39,198 bases of DNA, taken from JAXHUA01 sp034189695. Lineage in GTDB: Bacteria; Chloroflexota; Dehalococcoidia; E44-bin15. The notes beneath the pieces were generated by a model that was not told the origin of the DNA, did not search any database, and saw nothing but the letters and a program-made list of their open reading frames with translations. How positions within the stretch are numbered: position 1 is the first letter of the stretch; every line of letters begins with the position of its first letter. The DNA is taken from NCBI GenBank assembly GCA_034189695.1, contig JAXHUA010000066.1:1-39198 (forward strand), in the 5' to 3' direction. The translations under genes were made by a program, and so were the position numbers. Below are positions 7,487 through 16,080 of the stretch, piece after piece.

Positions 7487-8577
7487 ACGTTGAAGAGAAA
7501 GGTGATGACGTCACCGTCTCTGACGACGTAGTTCTTCCCCTCGACGTGCACCATGCCTCTCTTCTTGGCCTCGGGGAGGCCGCCGCACTCCATCAGGTTG
7601 TCGTAGCCGATGACCTCGGCCCGTATAAAACCTCTCTCCATATCGGAGTGTATCTTCCCGGCAGCCTTGAGAGCGGTGCTGTCTTTCGGGATAGACCATG
7701 CTCTCACTTCTTCGGACACGAAGGTGAAGAAAGATATCAGCCCCAGGAGTCCGTAGGAGACTGTGATCATCCGGTCGAGCGCCGCCTCTTCAACGCCCAT
7801 TGATGTGCGGAACGCCTCGGCATCCTCGTCCTCGAGCTGAGACAGCTCCATCTCCAGTTCCCCACAGAGGGCGGCAACATGCACGTGCGGGTTCCCGTAT
7901 CTGTCGCGCCACTCCTGCTCTATCGAGCGTGCTCGTGGCAGGTCCTCCTCGCCGATATTGGCCACGAGGAGGAGAGGCTTGGCGGTGAGGAACTGGAATC
8001 CGGATATGAGCTTCCACTCGTCCTCGGCGACTTCCAGGTCCCGGATGGGGACGTCTGCTTCGAGGGCTTCCTTGATGCGGGCCAGCAACGCCTGCTCCCT
8101 GGTGAGTGCCTCACGTTCGTGGGGCTTCGATGACCTGATGGAGGTCTCGAGCCGTTGCAGCCTCTTCTCCAGAACAGCGAGGTCGGAGAAGACGAGTTCC
8201 ACGTTGAGCGCGTCGATGTCCCGCGCGGGATCGATGCTTTCCTGGATGTGTGGCACGGCGTCGTTGCGGAAGACGCGAACGACATGCAGGAGCGCGTCAG
8301 ATTGACTCATGTGGGTGAAGAACTCACCGCCCAACCCCTCAGTCTTCCCAAAGCCCTTGGGGGCGATGCCGATGTCGACGTAGCGCACCTCCGGGGGGGT
8401 CTTCTTCTTCGGATGGAACATCTGCTCGAGCCCATCGAGCCTCGGGTCGGGCACTTTGACCACGGCCACGTTCGGCCCACTGGAGGTGTACGCGCCGGTA
8501 TCCGCCCTGCCTCTGGTCAACGCGTTGAATACGGTGGTCTTGCCGCTCCTGGGCAGTCCTACGATTCCAATCTCCAT
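7483..8577 (-). CDS. ychF: Redox-regulated ATPase/GTPase YchF (Obg-related)
   Basis: A 364-residue P-loop protein of the Obg/YchF family. The Walker A/G1 motif GLPRSGKTT lies at residues 7-15. NIGE replaces the usual GTPase NKxD; YchF-type NxxE is linked to ATP preference. The C-terminal TGS-like domain is present (FTFVSEEVRAWSIPKDST, AAGKIHSDMERGFIRAEV, ending DGDVITFLFNV). I chose ATG at 8577 (MEIGIVGLP) because homologues begin there; an in-frame start 30 bases upstream would add ten unrelated residues. YchF binds ribosomes and is tied to stress responses in other bacteria. It is transcribed divergently from the DNA polymerase III delta gene. Confidence 0.95.
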   Translation of the reverse strand: MEIGIVGLPRSGKTTVFNALTRGRADTGAYTSSGPNVAVVKVPDPRLDGLEQMFHPKKKTPPEVRYVDIGIAPKGFGKTEGLGGEFFTHMSQSDALLHVVRVFRNDAVPHIQESIDPARDIDALNVELVFSDLAVLEKRLQRLETSIRSSKPHEREALTREQALLARIKEALEADVPIRDLEVAEDEWKLISGFQFLTAKPLLLVANIGEEDLPRARSIEQEWRDRYGNPHVHVAALCGELEMELSQLEDEDAEAFRTSMGVEEAALDRMITVSYGLLGLISFFTFVSEEVRAWSIPKDSTALKAAGKIHSDMERGFIRAEVIGYDNLMECGGLPEAKKRGMVHVEGKNYVVRDGDVITFLFNV

Positions 8578-8595
8578 ATCGGCACCCGCGCTCGC

Positions 8596-8625
8596 ATCAT
8601 ACCACAAGGGGAATGCATGCTTGAA
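8596..8625 (-). promoter_or_regulatory. Possible extended -10 promoter for ychF
   Basis: Read on the minus strand, TTCAAG (8620-8625), 18 bases and TATGAT (8596-8601), preceded by a TGG extended -10 element, point at ychF and lie in the 163-base divergent gap. The -35 is poor, so this is tentative. Confidence 0.4.
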
Positions 8626-8740
8626 GCCTGGTAGGGGACAGCGGTATCAACTAGAATAGGACTGCCAGGGCTGGCGCTCACTTGCCGGGTGGCGGTATCG
8701 TAGAGGGTGCTGGTGTGCCCGGGCCTGGAATGAACCGGGG

Positions 8741-9739
8741 GTGGACTTGTTTCATATACTGTATGGTGTCGACGGCTTCTCGTTGAAGGAGGAGCTCCAG
8801 GGAATCAAGTCTGAGCTGGGTGACGCGGAGGCGCTGCTGTCGAATACCAGCACCTTCGAGGGCCAGCGGGCTCGGATGAACCAGGTGATGGATGCGTGTA
8901 TGGCCGTTCCGTTTCTGGGTTCCCATCGCCTGGTGGTCGTTGAGGGGCTTCTGGGCTGTTTCGAGAAGCGAGAGAGGGACCCTGGGAACGAGCCACCAGC
9001 GTTGAAGGAATGGGTGGGACTCAAGGACCGCGTTGCGGGAATGCCCCCCACGACGGTCCTGGTCCTGATTGACGGGGAGGTCAGCAAGCAGAACCCGCTC
9101 TTGAGGAAGCTTTCGCCGGTCGCTTCGGTGAAGGAGTTCCGCCCGCGTCGGGGCCAGGCCCTTCACGACTGGATACAGGGACGAGTCAGGGGCCGGGGTG
9201 GCGACATGGCCCCTTCCGCCGCGAAGTTGCTGGCATCGCTTGTTGGGGAAAGCCTGTGGGCCCTGTCCAATGAGATCGACAAACTGGTGCTCTATGCGTC
9301 TGGGCGACGGATAGAAGAAGACGATGTGAAGGCTGTGGTGAGCCACGCCCGTGAGGCGAACGTATTCGCCATGGTGGACGCGATAGTCGAGCGCCGCGCT
9401 TCCGTGGCTGCGACCCTGCTCCACCAGTTGCTGTGGGAGGGGGCGTCCCCACCCTACCTGATCACCATGATCACCAGACAGCTTCGCATGCTGGTGGTGG
9501 CCAGGGAGCTTACCCAGATGAGGCTTCCTGCTGCGGAGATCAAGTCACAGCTGGCATTGGCCTCCGGGTCGACCTCCGACTATGCATTGTCAAAGGCTCT
9601 GGAGCAGAGCAGGCGCTACTCGATGGGCCGTCTCGAGCAGGTCTACCGCAGGATTCTCGAGGCCGACCTGTCGATCAAAACGGGGGCATTGAGCGGAGAA
9701 CTCGCCCTTGACTGTCTCGTCGCCGACCTGTGTGTCTAG
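8741..9739 (+). CDS. holA: DNA polymerase III, delta subunit
   Basis: A 332-residue HolA-family clamp-loader subunit. The N-terminal part has the family start (MDLFHILYGVDGFSLKEEL, with a degenerate P-loop-like region) and VVVEGLL. The middle has LLASLVGESLWALSNEIDKL, and the C-terminal helical collar domain has LITMITRQLRMLVVARELTQM. The protein opens the beta clamp within the replication clamp loader. The start is GTG 8741 with a weak purine-rich upstream region (GGGG); its promoter is unclear, although TAGAAT occurs at 8652-8657. It converges on the PHP gene, and both stops lie in one CTAG at 9736-9739. Confidence 0.93.
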   Translation: MDLFHILYGVDGFSLKEELQGIKSELGDAEALLSNTSTFEGQRARMNQVMDACMAVPFLGSHRLVVVEGLLGCFEKRERDPGNEPPALKEWVGLKDRVAGMPPTTVLVLIDGEVSKQNPLLRKLSPVASVKEFRPRRGQALHDWIQGRVRGRGGDMAPSAAKLLASLVGESLWALSNEIDKLVLYASGRRIEEDDVKAVVSHAREANVFAMVDAIVERRASVAATLLHQLLWEGASPPYLITMITRQLRMLVVARELTQMRLPAAEIKSQLALASGSTSDYALSKALEQSRRYSMGRLEQVYRRILEADLSIKTGALSGELALDCLVADLCV

Positions 9740-10380
9740 CGCTTCCTCAGGTCCACCGGCGCGAACCTGCCCGCTTTCAGTTCCGTGATCAACTCCCGGA
9801 GACTGTTGACCCTCCGTTCGAAGTGAGTGGCACAGCGACCGATGTCCTCCACTTCATGAGCGTCGCTGGCACCGACGCCTGGCTTGTTGAGTCTTCTGGC
9901 GATGTGCTGGGAGAAGGCATTCTCGTTTTCGGCGCCTCTGCCGTTGAGCACCTCGATGGCGTCGACCATGTCGTAGAGCGGGCTTTCGCAGGCGCGCGTG
10001 AGGGTGGGGAGGTACCGTTCGCTCTCGGGCCCGTCGTTGAGCAGGTAGTGGCGGCGATAGGGGTGGGCCACGATAATGAAGCCGCCGGCTTCGTCCACCA
10101 GTTGCCTCACAAAGCTGGTGTGGTGCATACCGAAGACGTACTCGGTCAGTCCAAAGACCAGCAGGTGTGCCTCTTCGGTGGTGATTTCGATACCGGGAAG
10201 CACCAGGAAGTCATACTTCCTGCCGAGTGCAGCCACCTCCTCATGGTCCCAGAACCTGTCATGGTCGGTGAAGCATATCCCATCGAGGCCGGCTCGCCTG
10301 GAATTGATGATGAGTTCGTCGGGGGAGAGGCTGCTGTCCTCGGACTGAGGAGAAGTGTGCGTATGCAGGTCAATGAGCAT
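9736..10380 (-). CDS. PHP-domain metal-dependent phosphoesterase
   Basis: A 214-residue protein of the PHP (polymerase and histidinol phosphatase) family. The metal-binding motifs are in the expected order: DLHTHT at 4-9, TDHD at 38-41, PGIEIT at 62-67, VAHPYR near 100-105, and GASDAHE near 170-176. Stand-alone PHP proteins of this size hydrolyse phosphoesters such as nucleoside or nucleotide phosphates; the exact substrate cannot be inferred. The ATG at 10380 has no ribosome site, and a TAGAAT -10-like hexamer lies only six bases upstream, so the mRNA may be leaderless. It is convergent with holA and divergent from a Nudix gene. Confidence 0.9.
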   Translation of the reverse strand: MLIDLHTHTSPQSEDSSLSPDELIINSRRAGLDGICFTDHDRFWDHEEVAALGRKYDFLVLPGIEITTEEAHLLVFGLTEYVFGMHHTSFVRQLVDEAGGFIIVAHPYRRHYLLNDGPESERYLPTLTRACESPLYDMVDAIEVLNGRGAENENAFSQHIARRLNKPGVGASDAHEVEDIGRCATHFERRVNSLRELITELKAGRFAPVDLRKR

Positions 10381-10386
10381 TGGTTG

Positions 10387-10392
10387 ATTCTA
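10387..10392 (-). promoter_or_regulatory. Candidate -10 element for the PHP gene (leaderless mRNA)
   Basis: On the minus strand TAGAAT ends six bases before the ATG at 10380, which would put the transcript start at or next to the start codon. No good -35 is visible. Confidence 0.35.
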
Positions 10393-10559
10393 GTCTGAGC
10401 GAACGGGGGGAGAACCCGAGCGGTTTCCGTGTCCCAGACCCTATGTTATCATACGCGTCGGAGTATGGACAATGCCGGTCATACCGGCACCAGCTGGGAC
10501 GCCTCGCTGGCCCGTGTGGGGGCACACCCCTTTCGGCGCGGGGCCTCCGGGAGTATGCT

Positions 10560-10982
10560 ATGACGGAGATCATGGTCGCCGTGGGCGCAGTGATAGAGGA
10601 CGGCGAGGGCAGAGTCCTCCTGGTCAGGCACGTGCCTGAGAGGGAGGGCTACTGGAAGGGCAAGTGGATATGCCCGGGAGGCAGGCTGGAGTTGGGCGAA
10701 AGCATCCGGGATGGGATAGAGCGGGAGGTCATGGAGGAGACCAACCTCAGCATAGAGCTGACCACCCCGCTCGTCCCGTTCGAGCGCATTGTCACATCGG
10801 ACGGCGAGACCACGCTTCACGTGATATACATCGATTTCCTGGCCAAGTTGGTTGGCGGTGAGCTGCGCCCTGAGACCGACGTTGGTGAGGCTATGTGGGT
10901 ACGGAGGGAGGACATACCGGGAATCTGGTCAGAGCTTCACGAAGACACGCAGAGGTTGATGGCCATAGCGGGCGTCGTCTGA
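10560..10982 (+). CDS. Nudix hydrolase
   Basis: A 140-residue Nudix pyrophosphohydrolase. The Nudix box runs from GRLELGE (about 41-47) to REVMEETNL (55-63). It fits GX5EX7REUXEEXGU except that Asn replaces the last glycine, while the metal-binding glutamates are kept. WKGKWICPGG precedes the box, as in MutT/NUDT families. ATG 10560 follows a GGGAG site; the reading frame is open further upstream, but that part is not Nudix-like. Likely substrates are oxidised or non-canonical nucleotides or nucleotide sugars, which the sequence does not distinguish. A strong promoter for the next operon begins 16 bases after the stop. Confidence 0.9.
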   Translation: MTEIMVAVGAVIEDGEGRVLLVRHVPEREGYWKGKWICPGGRLELGESIRDGIEREVMEETNLSIELTTPLVPFERIVTSDGETTLHVIYIDFLAKLVGGELRPETDVGEAMWVRREDIPGIWSELHEDTQRLMAIAGVV

Positions 10983-10998
10983 GCGACATTCACCTTCC

Positions 10999-11027
10999 TT
11001 GACAGTCGCTACACGCGGTGCTAGACT
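10999..11027 (+). promoter_or_regulatory. Sigma70-type promoter of the NAD kinase-glycosyltransferase operon
   Basis: TTGACA (10999-11004), exactly 17 bases, then TAGACT (11022-11027). The predicted transcript start is near 11034, about 27 bases before the NAD kinase start. No other good promoter is seen before 16080, so it may serve all six plus-strand genes. Confidence 0.7.
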
Positions 11028-11060
11028 TCGCCATGCAAGCCGATTCCCGATCCTGTCGAT

Positions 11061-11882
11061 TTGTCTTTGAAGACCGTAGGTATTCTCTACCACCCGAAGA
11101 TTGATGCGGCGCAGATTCTGGCACAGGAGCTGGCCGCTTTTTTGCCCTCACGGCAGGCGTCCACCTGGCTATGCTCCGCGTGGGAGGAGCAGGAGGCGAA
11201 GAACCGGATCGAGGGAACGGACTTGCTTCTCAGCATCGGGGGGGATGGGACCATACTGAGGGCGGCGCGCGCCGCCATTCCATGGTGCGTTCCAATCGTG
11301 GGAGTGAACCTGGGAAGGCTTGGTTTCCTGACCGAGCTGCGCTCCGATGACGCTCGTGACAAGCTGCCGCTGTACCTGGACGGGGAAGGCTGGATTGATG
11401 AGAGAGCTATGCTTGAGGTAGAGCTGGCGGGTCACGAACCCTTTCACGCTCTGAATGACCTGTTCGTCGGGCGCGGCGGTCTGCCCCGGGTGGTCAACAT
11501 CGAGACCATCATTGACGGTGTAGTGCTGACGACGTACAGGGCCGACGGCGTTGTCCTGTCGACGGCTACGGGAAGCACAGGCTACTCGCTCGCTGCCGGC
11601 GGCCCTATTCTCTGCCCGCAGGCAAGGGAGATTATCCTCAACGCTATCTCGCCACACCCCACCTTCGCCAATGCGCTGGTGTTGCCGCCTGAGGTCGAGG
11701 TGGAACTGAGAGTAGGGACCACCCATCAGGCTATGGTGAGTATCGACGGGCAGGTCAATGTCGATGTCGGAGATGGCGATTACGTGAGAGCGAGGCTCAG
11801 CCGGCACGTGGCCCGATTCCTCCGGGCGGAGCCCCGCAATTCCTTCTATGCGACTCTCATGAAGAGGCTGGTGTACAAATGA
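11061..11882 (+). CDS. nadK: NAD kinase
   Basis: A 273-residue ATP-NAD kinase that makes NADP+. It has GGDGT at 60-64, the NDL motif at 132-134, and the glycine-rich NAD-binding segment TATGSTGYSLAAGGP at 168-182. The initiation codon is TTG 11061, or TTG 11067, which would give MKTVGILYHP and fits homologues slightly better; no ATG or GTG is in a suitable position and no ribosome site is evident. It is the first gene after the promoter at 10999-11027. Its TGA overlaps the next ATG by four bases. Confidence 0.95.
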   Translation: MSLKTVGILYHPKIDAAQILAQELAAFLPSRQASTWLCSAWEEQEAKNRIEGTDLLLSIGGDGTILRAARAAIPWCVPIVGVNLGRLGFLTELRSDDARDKLPLYLDGEGWIDERAMLEVELAGHEPFHALNDLFVGRGGLPRVVNIETIIDGVVLTTYRADGVVLSTATGSTGYSLAAGGPILCPQAREIILNAISPHPTFANALVLPPEVEVELRVGTTHQAMVSIDGQVNVDVGDGDYVRARLSRHVARFLRAEPRNSFYATLMKRLVYK

Positions 11883-12337
11883 AGCCTGAGAAAGCTCGAA
11901 TAGGCGACATTGCTCAGATTCAGAAGCTGGTGAATCACTTCGCAGCACAGGGAGAGATGTTGCCGCGGGCCCTGAGCGAGCTGTACGAGAACGTCCGCGA
12001 TTTCTTAGTGGTGAGGGAGGGGGACGAGGTGGTGGGCTGTGCGGCGCTGCACGTATTCTGGTCTGACCTGGCGGAGATACGGGCGGTTGCTGTGGCCGAA
12101 GAGATGCAGGAGAAAGGCGTTGGTCTGGTGGTCGTCGGGGCGTGCCTGGACGAGGCGAGAGAGCTGGGGATTGAGACCGTCTTCTGCCTGACCTACAGGC
12201 CGGAGTTCTTCGGGCGATTCGGGTTCCAGGAGGTGGACAAGAAGGACCTGCCGCACAAGATCTGGGGAGAGTGCCTGCGGTGTCCCAAGTTCCCGGATTG
12301 CGACGAGGTTGCCATGGTCTGCCCCCTGGGGAAGTGA
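11879..12337 (+). CDS. GNAT N-acetyltransferase, ArgA-like short form
   Basis: A 152-residue GNAT-fold acetyltransferase resembling the short stand-alone N-acetylglutamate synthases and related ArgA-like proteins. It begins EKARIGDIAQIQKLVNHFA, has LAEIRAVAVAEEMQEKGVGLVVV as the acetyl-CoA-binding region (Q/RxxGxG/A-like at about 80-86), and FCLTYRPEFFGRFGFQEVDK as the conserved strand-turn. The C-terminal tail carries clustered cysteines (CLRCPKFPDC near 138-147, then VCP), seen in some ArgA-like proteins. No arginine genes are adjacent, so the substrate is uncertain. It overlaps nadK by four bases. Confidence 0.82.
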   Translation: MKPEKARIGDIAQIQKLVNHFAAQGEMLPRALSELYENVRDFLVVREGDEVVGCAALHVFWSDLAEIRAVAVAEEMQEKGVGLVVVGACLDEARELGIETVFCLTYRPEFFGRFGFQEVDKKDLPHKIWGECLRCPKFPDCDEVAMVCPLGK

Positions 12338-12343
12338 ACACGG

Positions 12344-12883
12344 ATGCGCGAGAAGACGCTGGAGAGTGAACGAGTCTACGAAGGCCGCCTGGTGAGCCTT
12401 CGCAAGGACCGGGTGATGCTGCCCAGCGGCCGCGAGACAACGCGTGAGGTCGTGGAACATGGGGACTGTGTCGCCGTGGTTGCCGTAGACTCGCAGGACA
12501 ATGTGGTCCTGGTACGGCAGTTCCGGATGCCGGTCGACAGGGTGCTCCTGGAGATCCCCGCCGGACGCATCGAGCCGGGCGAGAAGCCTGATGAGAGCGC
12601 GCAGAGGGAGCTTGAGGAGGAGACGGGGTATGTTGCGGGCAAGATGGAGCAACTGGGCGGGTTCTACAGCAGCCCGGGCTACTCGACCGAGTTCCTGCAT
12701 CTGTTCCTTGCCACCGACCTCAAATCGGGCCCGGCGCGCCCGGATGAGGACGAGATCATTGAGGTCGCGGTGACGCCGCTGCGGCAGTTGCCCGGCCTCA
12801 TCCTTACCGGTGAGGTATGCGATGCGAAGAGCGTGGCCGGCCTCTACACTGTTTTTCTCGCTCGTGAAGAGGACAAGAAGTGA
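12344..12883 (+). CDS. ADP-ribose pyrophosphatase-like Nudix hydrolase
   Basis: A 179-residue Nudix protein of the ADP-ribose pyrophosphatase (NudF) type. The N-terminal domain reads VYEGRLVSLRKDRVMLPSG and is followed by VVLVRQFRMPV and EIPAGRIEPGE. The Nudix box AGRIEPGEKPDES-AQRELEEETGY has all metal-binding glutamates (REXXEE). GGFYSSPGYSTEFLHLFLA is the downstream substrate-loop signature of the ADPR family. It would hydrolyse ADP-ribose or a similar nucleotide sugar to AMP and a sugar phosphate. It starts six bases after the GNAT gene and overlaps the glycosyltransferase by four bases (GTGA). Confidence 0.92.
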   Translation: MREKTLESERVYEGRLVSLRKDRVMLPSGRETTREVVEHGDCVAVVAVDSQDNVVLVRQFRMPVDRVLLEIPAGRIEPGEKPDESAQRELEEETGYVAGKMEQLGGFYSSPGYSTEFLHLFLATDLKSGPARPDEDEIIEVAVTPLRQLPGLILTGEVCDAKSVAGLYTVFLAREEDKK

Positions 12884-14100
12884 GGATATGCCTCCTATGT
12901 AATAGGGGGAATATGTACTGTGGGGGTCAGGGGGTCTACCTGTACTACCTGGCCCGCGAGTTGCACCGGCTGGGGCACGAGGTGCACGCCATCGTCGGCC
13001 CCCCCTATCCGGACATCCCCGACGGCGTCATAGAGCACCGGGTAGAGAACCTGAACTTCCTCGAATTCGGGTTCCCCAAGCAACAGCCCTTCAAACTCAT
13101 GAACCTGCTCAATCTCTATGAGCTGGCGGTGACGCAAATCGGGATGTTCCCGGAGATGTTCTCTTTCAGCCTGAGGGCTTATCACAAGCTGCGCCAGCTT
13201 CTCCGCAATCATCGATTTGACATAATCCATGACAATCAGACCCTGGGGTACGGCGTGTTGATGATGAAGGGCTTCGGCATCCCGGTTGTCGCCACGGTGC
13301 ATCACCCGCTCCCGATAGATAAGAAGACCGACCTGGCCTATATGGAGAAGACCGGGGCGAGAATACACCGCATACTGTTCTACCCGTTCGTGATGCAGCA
13401 TCTGGTGACCAGGAAGATGGACCGGATTATCACCGTCTCTGAGAACGCCGCCAGGGAGACGATGGATGCGTTCAGAGTTCCCAAGGACAGGATAAGGGTG
13501 GTCTACAACGGCATCGACACGGAGATGTTCAGCAACCGCGATGGCGGGATTAAGGAGCGCGGACGCATCATAGTGGTGGCGAACAGCGCCGACCGCAAGA
13601 AGGGCATCGTGTATCTGCTGCGGGCCGTTCAAATCCTGAGACAGGAGATGGACGTCAAGCTCACCATCGTCGACAGGGGATTGCCCGACAACAAGTATAC
13701 CCCTGCTCTGGTATCGAGGTACGGGCTTGACGAGAACGTGACCTTTACCGGAAGGGTAAGCGTGGAAGACCTGGTGAAACACTACGGCAGGGCGGAGGTG
13801 GCGGCCGTTCCGTCGCTGTACGAGGGCTTCGGCCTCCCCGCAGCCGAGGCCATGTCGTGCGGTGTCCCCGTGGTGTCGACGAATGCCGGCGCGCTTCCCG
13901 AGGTTGTTGAAGATGGCAGAGGTGGCATTCTGGTCCCGCCCAGGGATTCGCGGGCACTGGCGGCTGCCATCAGACGTCTCCTCACCGACGAGTCCCTGCG
14001 GGAAGAGATGGGAAGAGAGGGCCGTCGCAGGGTGGAGGAGAGATTCGACTGGGCCGAGGCGGCGAGAAGGACTGTCGAGGTCTATCAGGAGGTGCTCTAG
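12880..14100 (+). CDS. GT4-family glycosyltransferase, copy 1
   Basis: A 406-residue GT-B glycosyltransferase of family GT4. The N-terminal acceptor domain begins MRICLLCNRGNMYCGGQGVY (GGQG loop), and HHPLPID follows in the middle. The donor-binding C-terminal domain shows ADRKKGIVYLLRA, then EGFGLPAAEAMSCGVPVV with the E-x7-E pair at Glu315/Glu323. The start is GTG 12880, overlapping the Nudix stop. There is no transmembrane segment, so it acts at the cytoplasmic face. The adjacent methyltransferase and second GT4 indicate a glycan or glycolipid assembly set. The sugar is not inferable. Cys4, Cys7 and Cys14 are unusual in this fold and conserved in copy 2. Confidence 0.93.
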   Translation: MRICLLCNRGNMYCGGQGVYLYYLARELHRLGHEVHAIVGPPYPDIPDGVIEHRVENLNFLEFGFPKQQPFKLMNLLNLYELAVTQIGMFPEMFSFSLRAYHKLRQLLRNHRFDIIHDNQTLGYGVLMMKGFGIPVVATVHHPLPIDKKTDLAYMEKTGARIHRILFYPFVMQHLVTRKMDRIITVSENAARETMDAFRVPKDRIRVVYNGIDTEMFSNRDGGIKERGRIIVVANSADRKKGIVYLLRAVQILRQEMDVKLTIVDRGLPDNKYTPALVSRYGLDENVTFTGRVSVEDLVKHYGRAEVAAVPSLYEGFGLPAAEAMSCGVPVVSTNAGALPEVVEDGRGGILVPPRDSRALAAAIRRLLTDESLREEMGREGRRRVEERFDWAEAARRTVEVYQEVL

Positions 14101-14811
14101 GTGCTCACCGTCAACTTCACGATGTTCAAGGTGGACGATGGGGACGTCTTCCTGGACGCGGGATGTGGGGAAGGGAGACACAGCTTTGAAGCGTGCCGTC
14201 GCAACGGGGGCGGCATCGTGTGTTCCATGGACCTCGACTACGACAGCTTGCAGAAGACGCACTACGTGCTGGACTACATGGACAGTCAGAATGAGGCCAA
14301 CGGCAACTGGAACGTTCTACTGGCCGACGCGCTCAGGCTTCCATTCAAGGATGACTGCTTCGACAAGATCATTTGCTCCGAGGTTCTGGAGCATGTCCAG
14401 GACGAGGAACAGGGCATACGGGAATTCGTGCGGGTGTTGAAGCCGGGTGGGCTGCTGGCGGTCACGGTGCCTACCTACCTTACGGAGGCGGTCTACTGGA
14501 AGCTGGACAGTGACTACTACAACCATCCTGGGGGCCATGTGAGGATCTTCACAGCTCAGGAGCTGGTGGCCTTGCTGAAGCGGAACAGCCTGGCGGTGTA
14601 CGGCATCCGGTACGAACATGCGTTCCATTCCATCTACTGGTTCCTGCGCTGCGTTTTCGGGCTCAAGAACGAGCAAGCCCGCATTCCAGCGCTCTACCGG
14701 CTGTTTCTCGAAGTCCCAGTCGCCACCAGGTCGAAGTTCGTTCCAGCTATGGAGCGCATCCTGAACTTCTTCTTCCCGAAGAGCATTGTGGTCTACACAC
14801 GGAAGGGATAG
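14101..14811 (+). CDS. Class I SAM-dependent methyltransferase
   Basis: A 236-residue Rossmann methyltransferase with motif I FLDAGCGEGRH (about 17-27), an acidic strand end MDLDYDSL (about 43-50), LLADALRLPFKDDCFDKI (motif II region) and EVLEHVQDEEQGIREFVRVLKPGG (motif III). It matches the Methyltransf_11/23 group, including UbiE-like and glycan-modifying enzymes. The GTG at 14101 follows the glycosyltransferase TAG with no gap. Lying between two paralogous GT4 enzymes, it probably methylates a sugar or lipid-linked glycan; this is inferred from context. Confidence 0.9.
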   Translation: MLTVNFTMFKVDDGDVFLDAGCGEGRHSFEACRRNGGGIVCSMDLDYDSLQKTHYVLDYMDSQNEANGNWNVLLADALRLPFKDDCFDKIICSEVLEHVQDEEQGIREFVRVLKPGGLLAVTVPTYLTEAVYWKLDSDYYNHPGGHVRIFTAQELVALLKRNSLAVYGIRYEHAFHSIYWFLRCVFGLKNEQARIPALYRLFLEVPVATRSKFVPAMERILNFFFPKSIVVYTRKG

Positions 14812-14823
14812 GAGGGGGCAAGC

Positions 14824-16080
14824 TTGAAGATCTGTTTCCTCTGCTACCGGGGGAACATGTATTGCGGTGGCCAGGGCATCTACATGCACTACCTGACCCG
14901 TGAGTTCCAGCGGATGGGGCACGAAGTGGATGTCATGGTAGGACCACCGTATCCCGATGTGGCTGAGGGCATCGGGGTTCACAAGCTGGACAGCCTGAAT
15001 CTCTATGACCGCAACATCGACGGGAAGCCCTGGCTTCCGCAGGACAACCCCCTGCGCATTCTGACCCCGTTCAATCTGTGGGAGTTCGCGGCGACGAAAA
15101 TGGGCATGTTCCCGGAGATGCTCACCTTCAGTCTTCGCGCGTACCAGAGGATGTGCCAGCTCCCGCTGGAGCGACGCTATGACGTGGTCCACGATAATCA
15201 ATGCCTCGCCTACGGCCTGCTTCTCATGAGGGCGATCAACATCCCCGTGGTGGCCACCATTCATCACCCGCTCCCCATCGATTTAAGGGCGGACATCATC
15301 CAGGCGCGGCATATCTTCGAGGCGATCAGGCAGTGTCTGTTCTACCCCCCCATGATGCAGCATATCGTAGCGCGGCGGCTGGACAGGGTAATCGTGGACT
15401 CCGAGAGCTCGGCTGAAGAGGTGCGCCGGGTATTCAAGGTCCGCGAGGGCAACATGAGGATGGTCTATGTGGGCGTCGATACTGATATGTTTATCGGCTC
15501 GGACGGCCACAGGAAGCGCCCCAACAGCCTGATAATGGTGGGGCGCACGGAAGACCGGAAGAAGGGCATCCTGTATCTGCTGCAAGCACTGCGTCTCCTC
15601 AGAAGCGATAACGTTGACGTGAATCTGACCGTTGTGGACCACGTCATCCCGGAGAACTTCGCGCCGAGGTTGGTGAGGCAGTACGGGCTTGAGGACGTGG
15701 TGAGGTTCACCGGCAGGATAACGACTGAGCAACTGGTGGAGGAGTATGCGAAGGCGGAGATCGCGGTAACTGCGTCGGTCTACGAGGGATTCGGTCTCCC
15801 CGCTGCTGAGGCGATGTCATGTGGCATCCCGGTGATCGCGACGCGCGCCGGGGCGCTGCCTGAGGTGGTGAAGGACGGGGAGACGGGTATTCTCGTGGCG
15901 CCGCATGACCCGGGTGCGATCGCCTCTGCGATCAGACGGCTGCGGGCGGATGGGGACCTGCGTCATCGGATGGGGTGTGAGGGAAGGAGACGGGTGGAGC
16001 AGCGCTTCTCGTGGCGGCTGGCGGCGAAGCAGACTCTCGCTGTCTACGAGGAGGCCCAGGCCAGCCTCAAACGTTCCTAG
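14824..16080 (+). CDS. GT4-family glycosyltransferase, copy 2
   Basis: A 418-residue GT4 glycosyltransferase paralogous to the 12880-14100 gene over its whole length (N-terminus MKICFLCYRGNMYCGGQGIY; TEDRKKGILYLLQAL; EGFGLPAAEAMSCGIPVI with Glu321/Glu329). The start is TTG 14824, supported by a TAGGAGGGGG ribosome site. Differences are concentrated in the acceptor domain (residues about 60-110), as expected if the two enzymes add to different acceptors. It converges on the next methyltransferase, whose 3' end overlaps this gene by 14 bases. Confidence 0.93.
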   Translation: MKICFLCYRGNMYCGGQGIYMHYLTREFQRMGHEVDVMVGPPYPDVAEGIGVHKLDSLNLYDRNIDGKPWLPQDNPLRILTPFNLWEFAATKMGMFPEMLTFSLRAYQRMCQLPLERRYDVVHDNQCLAYGLLLMRAINIPVVATIHHPLPIDLRADIIQARHIFEAIRQCLFYPPMMQHIVARRLDRVIVDSESSAEEVRRVFKVREGNMRMVYVGVDTDMFIGSDGHRKRPNSLIMVGRTEDRKKGILYLLQALRLLRSDNVDVNLTVVDHVIPENFAPRLVRQYGLEDVVRFTGRITTEQLVEEYAKAEIAVTASVYEGFGLPAAEAMSCGIPVIATRAGALPEVVKDGETGILVAPHDPGAIASAIRRLRADGDLRHRMGCEGRRRVEQRFSWRLAAKQTLAVYEEAQASLKRS

